This document shows positions 23,195-28,687 of a DNA stretch of 28,687 nt, piece after piece. The notes beneath the pieces are model-generated. The model ran no database searches. It worked only from the letters and a program-made list of their open reading frames with translations, and was not told where the DNA came from. Source of the DNA: QHXW01 sp035297145 (GTDB lineage: Bacteria; Acidobacteriota; Terriglobia; Bryobacterales; Bryobacteraceae); NCBI GenBank assembly GCA_035297145.1, contig DATGZN010000095.1:1-28687 (forward strand). The letters are read 5' to 3'. The translations under genes and the position numbers were made by a program. Positions within the stretch are counted from its first letter, which is position 1. The number at the start of each line of letters is the position of its first letter.

Positions 23195-23944
23195 GTGTAC
23201 GAGTGGAGAAATGCCCCTGAGCTGCGACAATTTCTCCGCATGTACTGTACCGCTGCATTTGGACTGGCACGCGTAGCCGGTTTGTTTGCTTTGGACCAGG
23301 AGTTTGGACTGAACGAAGAGAAGCACGAGCCGTCGACGATGTTGGACCTTCTCAAGTGTCGGCCATTTGAGGAGGTGGTCGATCCTGGTTCGTATGCCCC
23401 CGTCTGGCAAAAGGCGTTTTACTTGAATTCTGCAATGCTTCGGATCATGTCAGCCACGGAGCGATATCTCCACCACGCATTGACCTGTATCTTTCCGAAG
23501 AAGGTTCTCTACAACGAACAAAACATGGCGTTCTTGTACATTGGGATGCAGTTTTACCTCGTGTGTTTAGGTGTTAAGACTAAACTGCCCGACCTTAACT
23601 TGTCGGTGGTTGAGGGTACAAGCTCCGCTTTTAATATGATTCTGAGTATTGAAAACGCGCGAGCGCGTTTGGAGCAGTTTGAGCGTTGGATGGCAGACAC
23701 TCCAAACATACTCACTGCATTTCAGAAGCTGGACCAACAGCATGTGAGTTATGAGGCGTTGCCCGTGGTAGTCATGTTGGTAAACGAGCACAAGCACAGA
23801 GGCTCTTCAAAGGATCGACGAGCATTTCCGGTAGAATTCTGCGTGGCTCTATTGGCCTTTCGGACATTGACTGATGTCTTTTGCGAATTGCAGCCGGCGT
23901 TGCTGAATCCGCTAATTGACCAGAGCGCGCAACAATCCCCATAA
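23195..23944 (+). CDS. Unknown helical protein, last gene of the IspF-homologue cluster
   Basis: The 249-residue product is predicted to be mostly alpha-helical and soluble, with stretches such as FLRMYCTAAFGLARVAGLFA, AFYLNSAMLRIMSATERYLH, NMAFLYIGMQFYLVCLGV and ENARARLEQFERWMADT. No known motif is visible. GTG 23195 is the first standard start, but the same frame is open without one from 23120. That upstream part also looks coding (SDNRQAAEGIFESILRPEIT), so the gene may begin further upstream through a frame shift, perhaps at ATG 23011. It is the fourth gene in the same direction, suggesting a shared role with the nucleotidyltransferase, IspF-like and ATP-grasp-like proteins. Confidence 0.6.
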   Translation: MYEWRNAPELRQFLRMYCTAAFGLARVAGLFALDQEFGLNEEKHEPSTMLDLLKCRPFEEVVDPGSYAPVWQKAFYLNSAMLRIMSATERYLHHALTCIFPKKVLYNEQNMAFLYIGMQFYLVCLGVKTKLPDLNLSVVEGTSSAFNMILSIENARARLEQFERWMADTPNILTAFQKLDQQHVSYEALPVVVMLVNEHKHRGSSKDRRAFPVEFCVALLAFRTLTDVFCELQPALLNPLIDQSAQQSP

Positions 23945-24116
23945 TGAGTGTGTCCGCTCTAAAGAAACGATCGGCCGATCGACCGCAATGTAGTTATCGA
24001 AGTTGGATTTCTCCCGCGGACTTTGGGACGCCAACCCAAAGGTCGCGAAAGCCGCAACGCCAAAACCAGGTTATTTTCGTGGCGCTGGTGTGAAGGCCGA
24101 GTTAAACCGGGGGGCG

Positions 24117-24530
24117 CTGCCGGGCGACCATCGGTATCGGTTCGTGATCCACGACCGGGACAGCATATTGTCGAAGCGGTTGGACAAGGCCGTGAAGGAC
24201 CTCGGCGTGAGAGTTCTTCGAACTCCGGTGCGGGCACTGATGGCAAACTCCGTATGTGAGCGGTTCGGCCGAACATTACGTCGCGAGTGCCTCGACTTCC
24301 TCATTCCGATCCACGAACGCCACCTGCAAATGACGATCAAAGAATGGGTACTCCATTACAACCGGGGCCGGTCTCACTCCTCATTAGGTCCTGGAATTCC
24401 GGAACCCAACCAGGATAGTATTCCGGCCAGCGACCACGGACACAAGCTGCCCGCCGGTTACCACATCGTTAAGACGTCGCTGCTTGGCGGCTTGCATCAT
24501 GAGTATCGCCTAGTGAAGGAGGCGGCTTAA
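24117..24530 (+). pseudogene. rve integrase, C-terminal fragment
   Basis: From about 24117 the frame matches the catalytic C-terminal half of an IS integrase: HRYRFVIHDRDSI (second catalytic Asp), RVLRTPVRALMANSVCERFG (catalytic Glu), RRECLDFLIPIHERHL, HYNRGRSHSSLGPGIPEP and the terminal GGLHHEYRLVKEAA. The N-terminus, DNA-binding region and first Asp are missing. The 38 residues in frame before it (from 24003) are not recognisable. This appears to be the same family as the N-terminal piece at the left edge, and it lies on the opposite strand. It marks the right boundary of the IspF-homologue cluster. Confidence 0.8.
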
Positions 24531-24630
24531 CGACCATTTCTGTTTTTGGCGGACGACAGGGCAAAAGGAAACCGGAAGCAACGTCCGTGCCTTGTGGTAT
24601 AGTCTGGCTGAAACTCGGTTCCGGCGAAGA

Positions 24631-24713
24631 ATGGACACCAAGATGGACACCAAAGAGAAGGTCTGGCAGATCCAGATTCTCAGGATCGGCATGGTGTCCG
24701 TTTTGGTGTCCAT
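24631..24713. repeat. 24-bp imperfect inverted repeat, each arm a tandem pair
   Basis: The left arm (24631-24654) is ATGGACACCAAG followed by ATGGACACCAAA. The right arm (24690-24713) is its reverse complement with about four mismatches (CATGGTGTCCGT then TTTGGTGTCCAT). The arms are separated by 35 bases. Each arm thus contains two GGACACCA units, giving four copies of an eight-base element. This arrangement resembles a recombinase- or regulator-binding site near an integration locus. It lies between an integrase fragment and a half tRNA. Confidence 0.65.
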
Positions 24714-24819
24714 TTTTCGGCCAAACGAGGTAGATTTGGTCGATACCAGAGACTTTGGAGACTTTGATCGAATCGTGTAAGTAATTGGGGAATCAGTTAA
24801 GTAGCTGATTTTAAGGCAA

Positions 24820-24856
<37 letters not shown>

Positions 24857-25340
24857 AATGACTTTCAATTGCTAACAAAGACGATAGCGTTTTTGCAGGC
24901 CTCTTTCTGGCGATAGAGACCACCGCGTTTCCATCCTGAATATCGCAGCGTTCCTTAATAGTGTTCTTGTAGTGTTCACGGGAGTCAACCTTGCGGCACC
25001 TCCGAAGAACTGTGCTTCCTGATTCTAGTGCGGAGTATCGTGTCGTTTCATTCAGTTAACTGCCGGGTTCCATCTGAGCTAATACCCCAGGCTGGATCGG
25101 TCATGCCAACTTGAGTAAGTACTTAGCGCGGAAATATCAGCGCCGCATCGATGCGCTGGACGCTTCTCTCAAAAGTACGGAGTAGCAGAACCCGTTCTCC
25201 CTGTTCTGCGTCCAAGGCTGGGGTGTATGTACTCCGAAAAAAGGGATCGGCCAAGAACGTGCGCTTCTCGGAAAACGCGGTGTTGAGGTTTTCCCGGCGG
25301 CGAACTTTCCGACATTCCCGTTTCACAGCCGTTATCAGGG

Positions 25341-26393
25341 TTAGAAACACCGAGTAGTTCCATCTGGAAGATACGTGCAGCGGTCATTCGAGTATACGAA
25401 TCCCAGTCCGGCCAAAGGGTCGTAACAGAACCCCAGGCAGATGTCCTGGAATGCAAATGATGACCCTCGCACTGCGGGCAGTTTCAAAATCTGTTTCAGC
25501 AGATCAATCAGTTCGGTGGGAGCCGTGGTGCCATACTCGCTTGTGAACGCCCGGACCGGCACGTGCCCTGTTCTGATGTACCAGCCCTCCGCGTTCCATG
25601 ATCGCAGCGGGATTGGAGGGCGGGTGCGCAGGTTACCCAATGTGGGCGAATGAACCAGGTCAGCGGCGCGCTGGCGTATCGTCTCGGGCATCGCCCCGCC
25701 GCTAGTCGAACCCTCAAAGCGGTATTGAAAAAGCCTTCGGTCGTACTCGCTGACTCCGAACCTCGCATCCCTGATGTTTATACCGACGTTCGTCTCGTGG
25801 AATCGCAGGCCGCGCTTTTCTACATGCAAGATCCACAGGTCGCCCGAGGTACCGCGGTCAACGATGCCGGGAAGCATCCAGGGCATAGCGGAGTGGCATA
25901 GCCATGCGAACGGGACGGCGACGCCGACGACAATCGCCGGCCAGGTGCGGCCGGAAACGCGAAACTTCCGCGGCAGGACCGAGGGAAGCAGGCGCAGAAC
26001 GGAGCACGCCACTGCCGTTGCGAGCAGCGCCACGGACAAGATTCTCAGTATGGCGACCGGTCTGTAGTATGCGGAAAACTGGTCGGGACCGTTGAGGTAG
26101 TGCCAGCTACTGTCCCAGCACGATGACTCGGTGAGAATAAACCAGGGAAGCGCCAGCAGGGCCGCATTCGCGCCAAGAAGGTAGCCGAGGTGCGGTCTGA
26201 AGAACAACAGAACACAGGCGAAAAGGAGAAGTGCTGGACTAACGACGGTCAGCATGCCAGCCGCGCGATAACCGGTCGCGAAAAGACCAGCTCCGCGCGG
26301 CAGCAAGAGAAACATGGAGGCAATGCTTAGGCCTGTGCAGAGGAAGATTACTGCGGGGATGAGGGCCTGGCGTAGCTGCGGAAGACGGTCCAT
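25341..26393 (-). CDS. Polytopic membrane protein with C-terminal extracytoplasmic domain, unknown
   Basis: The 350-residue protein has about five to six hydrophobic segments in its first 190 residues (LIPAVIFLCTGLSIASMFLL, MLTVVSPALLLFACVLLFF, YLLGANAALLALPWFIL, ILRILSVALLATAVACSVL, WPAIVVGVAVPFAWL). A ~160-residue soluble domain with a Cys-rich end (FQDICLGFCYDPLAG, RCTYLPDGTTRCF) follows. The four late cysteines suggest disulfides, so the domain is probably outside the cytoplasm. No family is recognised. The gene reads toward the half tRNA and is divergent from the ExbD-like gene. ATG 26393 is the first in-frame start, with no strong ribosome-binding site. Confidence 0.6.
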   Translation of the reverse strand: MDRLPQLRQALIPAVIFLCTGLSIASMFLLLPRGAGLFATGYRAAGMLTVVSPALLLFACVLLFFRPHLGYLLGANAALLALPWFILTESSCWDSSWHYLNGPDQFSAYYRPVAILRILSVALLATAVACSVLRLLPSVLPRKFRVSGRTWPAIVVGVAVPFAWLCHSAMPWMLPGIVDRGTSGDLWILHVEKRGLRFHETNVGINIRDARFGVSEYDRRLFQYRFEGSTSGGAMPETIRQRAADLVHSPTLGNLRTRPPIPLRSWNAEGWYIRTGHVPVRAFTSEYGTTAPTELIDLLKQILKLPAVRGSSFAFQDICLGFCYDPLAGLGFVYSNDRCTYLPDGTTRCF

Positions 26394-26530
26394 AGTTCAT
26401 TGGACACCGGAAGTGAGCCCGCCGCATTCGAAAATTGGGTACTACCCTTCGTAGAGATTCTGTCCGGGACTCGTGGCCGTTTTTTTACGGACGTGCCGTT
26501 CGGAGATCGGTTTGCTGGTTTCCCACCGAG

Positions 26531-26546
26531 TTGGCATGATATGTGC
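26531..26546 (+). promoter_or_regulatory. Possible sigma-54 -24/-12 promoter element
   Basis: TTGGCATGATATGTGC has the conserved GG and GC dinucleotides at the ten-base spacing of sigma-54 promoters (consensus TTGGCACG-N4-TTGC), with mismatches at CAC and TTGC. It points toward the ExbD-like gene, about 315 bp upstream of its start. An activator-binding site was not identified. It may be a chance match. Confidence 0.3.
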
Positions 26547-26665
26547 GCTTTCCTTCCATTGAGAAACTCCTTCGCCCCCGAGCGGACAGGCGAGCGGCCG
26601 TTGACGTTAAGTGGTCATCGGAGACGCCGTCATCGCTAACTGCCCATTCCAGTCATAACAGCACG

Positions 26666-26696
26666 TGCCCGCTGTCGCAACGACAGCATCGGGGCA
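26666..26696. repeat. Compound hairpin
   Basis: GCTGTCG (26671-26677) and CGACAGC (26681-26687) form a perfect 7-bp stem with a three-base loop, flanked by TGCCC (26666-26670) and GGGCA (26692-26696), which can extend it with a bulge. There is no T-run after it on the plus strand. It could be a terminator or protein-binding hairpin, but its role is unknown. Confidence 0.45.
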
Positions 26697-26859
26697 GTTC
26701 ACGAGCACAAGTTCACCTGTTTACGAAGGATAGTAGGTCGAGCTTCGCTTCCGGCGTCTAATCTGGTTAAGGTGTGAACTAAACTCCACCTAATGGATGG
26801 CGGCGGGCCAGCGCCGCCGGAACTTTGGTGCTGCCTGCGGAGTCGATACAGGTGTAGCC

Positions 26860-28110
26860 ATGTCTTCCCCCAGGCGAGTCGCGACTGCCGTGGTTCTCGC
26901 CGGCCTGGCTTTGGCTATCGCGTCCATTTTCTGGCTGTCAACTCGGAAACTGGTTCCCCTGGACATACCCATCTCGTTGTCGCGTGGCCACGTCAGGACG
27001 GAGGAGTTCGGCATCAATCTGAATTCCGGCTACTACATCGAGATTGAGGTGGAAAAGGCGCTGTCTCTTGATAACCTCGAGTGTCAGATGTGGGGGTGCT
27101 ATGAAGAAAAGCCGGCCAGTCTCGAAGTGCAACGCGTGCCGGCCATTCTCAGAGCGCAGTGGGTACTGTCCAGTGCCGGGAACATCAAGTTATCAGGACA
27201 CAGCGAGGAAATAGACGGAGCGTCAGGCAACCTAGGTGTGGTAGGAAGCAAAGTTGGGTACTTCTTATCCTCTGGCGGGCGATACAGATTGGACGTCGAT
27301 GTACTCTCTGACACGAGCGTCCTAAACAAGGGCAACCCCAGGCTAAAGGTCGAAGCAGATGGCGAGGGCTACAACCGTCTTAGCCGATTGAACGAGACTC
27401 TGGCCATTATTCCAGGGATGGTGGTGGTCGTAGGCTTAGCCCTGCTATTGCTGTCGTGTTCGCAACAGAGCGCAGAGCAATCCACAGTTCTCGGATTATC
27501 TGCAGCTCCGGGGATCGGACATCAGGGCGAAAGCTTCTTCCAAAAGTTCCCGCCAAGAAGACTTTCCTCCAGATTGCCGCCGTTTGTGGCAGTCCACGCA
27601 TTCGGACTTCTGTATGGCGTTATCCTGCTCCTGATCGCGGTCCCCATGATGTTGATATGCACGATTGGGTTGGGGGTCTGGCCCTGGACCTCTTCTCGTG
27701 GGCTTGACGTTTGGATCACGAAGCCGATGACTCTCATGACCGATTTTCAAGGAGAACGCGTGATTGTTACCGTGCAGCGCACGCAAGGCGGTACGCTCGC
27801 TGCCAACGAGTCGGAACTCCGCTTGAACTCCAGACCGGTTTCATGGAGGGATTTAAGCGAGTTGCTGCGAACGGAACTCAGCCGACACGCCGACCGAGTC
27901 GTCTATGTGGAGGGCGAAGGCGACTTAGAAGTGGGGGACATTGTGCGAGTAGTCGATGTCGCCCGCGAAGCGTGGTACGGGGTGCCAGTAGTGCTGTTGA
28001 CACCAAAGCTTAAGAAGGGCCTTGAGGCGGAGCGCGCAGGAGCAAGGCAAGATCGGCCTTCCAAGTCGCCTCTGGCAACCCAGAATGAGCCCAAATCAAA
28101 GTCTCGCTAA
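26860..28110 (+). CDS. Membrane protein with extracytoplasmic domain and C-terminal ExbD/TolR-like domain
   Basis: The 416-residue protein has three predicted membrane segments: residues ~7-26 (VATAVVLAGLALAIASIFWL), ~181-200 (IIPGMVVVVGLALLLL) and ~241-272. Between the first and second is a ~155-residue presumed extracytoplasmic domain. The last ~115 residues resemble ExbD/TolR: VIVTVQRTQGGTLAANESEL, a LRTELSRHADRVVYVEGEG-type segment, and GDIVRVVDVAREAWYGVPVV. ExbD proteins form part of proton-driven complexes that energise TonB systems, but an ExbB partner is not visible here. ATG 26860 gives a clean start with AGGTG upstream; ATG 26797 is an alternative. The tail is basic and hydrophilic. 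Confidence 0.6.
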   Translation: MSSPRRVATAVVLAGLALAIASIFWLSTRKLVPLDIPISLSRGHVRTEEFGINLNSGYYIEIEVEKALSLDNLECQMWGCYEEKPASLEVQRVPAILRAQWVLSSAGNIKLSGHSEEIDGASGNLGVVGSKVGYFLSSGGRYRLDVDVLSDTSVLNKGNPRLKVEADGEGYNRLSRLNETLAIIPGMVVVVGLALLLLSCSQQSAEQSTVLGLSAAPGIGHQGESFFQKFPPRRLSSRLPPFVAVHAFGLLYGVILLLIAVPMMLICTIGLGVWPWTSSRGLDVWITKPMTLMTDFQGERVIVTVQRTQGGTLAANESELRLNSRPVSWRDLSELLRTELSRHADRVVYVEGEGDLEVGDIVRVVDVAREAWYGVPVVLLTPKLKKGLEAERAGARQDRPSKSPLATQNEPKSKSR

Positions 28111-28435
28111 CGGGATCTGCAGCTCCACGATCTCGCGTCTCCCCTCTACATCACCGGCCCAATCCGCCAAGGCCCGAATTCCTTCTAGGAATTGCCGATA
28201 CTGCTTGAGAAGTGGCGAGAACCTCGACGCTCGTGCTTTCCAGAAATGCCGTTTTCCTGCCGCGGTCAAAGGACAGGCACCGCAGCACCAAGGACCGGCG
28301 AGAACCGATCCCCGCGGAACCACTCCCGAAGATTTCCTGGCCTGACTTTACGGTTTTTCCGCGCCTTTTCCGCCCTAGAGGGTAGAGAACGTTCGGGATC
28401 AACCCGAACACGAGAGAAAGACGGAGGAAACCTCA
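28111..28435. other. Intergenic stretch with leader hairpin
   Basis: I see no convincing gene in this 325-bp stretch. A 75-codon minus-strand frame (28096-28323) overlaps the end of the ExbD-like gene and has no supporting signal. The 3' part contains a hairpin (28391-28409) that lies in the leader of the next gene. Confidence 0.4.
28391..28409 (+). promoter_or_regulatory. Leader hairpin upstream of an exported protein gene
   Basis: GTTCGGG (28391-28397) and CCCGAAC (28403-28409) form a perfect 7-bp stem with the five-base loop ATCAA. It lies 13 bases before the GGAGG ribosome-binding site (28423-28427) and could affect leader stability or translation. There is no T-run, so it is unlikely to be an intrinsic terminator. 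Confidence 0.4.
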
Positions 28436-28687
28436 ATGTCGAAACATACGATTGCCAAAAATATCCAATTCGCCGCATGCGCCGCGAGTTACTCGTCCAA
28501 CCAGGTCGCTGTAACGGGTTCGCAGAGGAACCGGAGCTGTCTGTTAACGCTGACCGCGGTTCTGTGCAGCCTGGCAGTTCCAGCCTTAGCCCAGAACCCA
28601 GCCGTATCTCGGATCGCGCCGGAACAAGGCTTCACGATCACGCCAAACGCGATAACGCCGATGGTCTTCAAGACCGAGCCCGGCGCG
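28436..28687 (+). CDS. Exported protein, N-terminal part, cut by window end
   Basis: ATG 28436 has a GGAGG eight bases upstream. The 84 codons present encode a long leader (MSKHTIAKNIQFAACAAS then polar residues), a hydrophobic core (CLLTLTAVLCSLAVPALA) and a probable signal-peptidase site after PALAQ near residue 53. A Pro/Thr-rich mature start follows (IAPEQGFTITPNAITPMVFK). The unusually long n-region suggests an atypical signal peptide or a later real start. The frame runs off the right end, so the product is unknown. Confidence 0.6.
   Translation, partial: MSKHTIAKNIQFAACAASYSSNQVAVTGSQRNRSCLLTLTAVLCSLAVPALAQNPAVSRIAPEQGFTITPNAITPMVFKTEPGA

Larger units (their letters stand above)
26394..26859. 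other. Divergent intergenic region with hairpin and possible sigma-54-type promoter
   Basis: This 466-bp region separates two divergent membrane-protein genes. It contains a strong hairpin (26666-26696) and a TTGGCATG-N4-GTGC element (26531-26546). I see no gene in it. Short frames at 26400-26639 and 26543-26761 have no supporting ribosome-binding site or motif. Confidence 0.45.

Noticed and set aside
24010..24016. CTCCCGC as a possible 3' acceptor strand of the split tRNA-Gly
   Set aside because: It is complementary to the GCGGGAG acceptor strand, but no T-arm (GGTTCGA) or CCA context precedes or follows it; most likely a chance 7-mer.
28096..28323. A 75-codon minus-strand frame
   Set aside because: It overlaps the end of the ExbD-like gene and has no start signal or family resemblance.

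Overview
The window looks like a chromosomal segment of an Acidobacteriota bacterium, probably Bryobacterales/'Solibacter'-like. This is inferred from gene content only: a large Oar-like TonB-dependent receptor with an N-terminal carboxypeptidase-regulatory domain, a Tat-type Gfo/Idh/MocA oxidoreductase, an exported RraA-family protein, a YVTN beta-propeller protein, a GlsB/YeaQ protein and several rve-type integrase elements. No rRNA or other phylogenetic marker is present.

Layout. (1) 1-1254: the start of an rve integrase running off the left edge on the minus strand, abutting a transketolase cut at the end of its thiamine-binding half. (2) 1420-2999: a small membrane protein, a GlsB/YeaQ protein, and a chimeric junction where the 5' half of amrS is joined to the last ~60 codons of rtcB. 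(3) 3325-9499: a tight plus-strand block with a 52-aa membrane protein, a two-CBS-domain protein and a complete group 3b-like NAD(P)-linked [NiFe] hydrogenase operon (beta FeS subunit, cNMP-binding protein, gamma FAD/NAD(P) subunit, small subunit, large subunit, maturation protease), then a 72-aa protein. (4) 9522-10133: a Crp/Fnr regulator missing its N-terminus (minus) meeting the C-terminal tail of an alpha/beta hydrolase (plus). (5) 10201-16937: Oar/TonB receptor, Gfo/Idh/MocA oxidoreductase, RraA-like protein and a beta-propeller protein cut by an insertion sequence. (6) 16860-18030: that IS, with an intact DDE integrase. (7) 18216-20006: a large unknown membrane protein. (8) 20557-23944: a lower-GC, translationally coupled cluster of a MobA/MocA-like nucleotidyltransferase, a divergent IspF homologue, an ATP-grasp-like protein with a broken-looking 3' end, and an unknown helical protein. 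(9) 24117-24856: the C-terminal part of another integrase, a 24-bp imperfect inverted repeat, and the 5' half of a tRNA-Gly(CCC). (10) 25341-28687: a polytopic membrane protein, a membrane protein ending in an ExbD/TolR-like domain, and the start of an exported protein.

How it fits together. The hydrogenase block can make a complete soluble NAD(P)-coupled enzyme and process its large subunit. Four gene fragments bracket it (amrS 5' and rtcB 3' on the left, crp C-terminus and hydrolase C-terminus on the right), so it looks like a rearranged or transferred cassette. The most unusual unit is the cluster at 20557-23944. Its first two genes mimic the IspD-IspF arrangement of the MEP pathway, but with a MobA-like nucleotidyltransferase and an ATP-grasp-like partner. 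That could mean a pathway which CMP-activates and cyclises an unknown substrate; this is inference. The high density of fragments (transketolase, amrS, rtcB, crp, hydrolase, propeller, integrase, half tRNA) marks the window as a rearrangement-prone accessory region.
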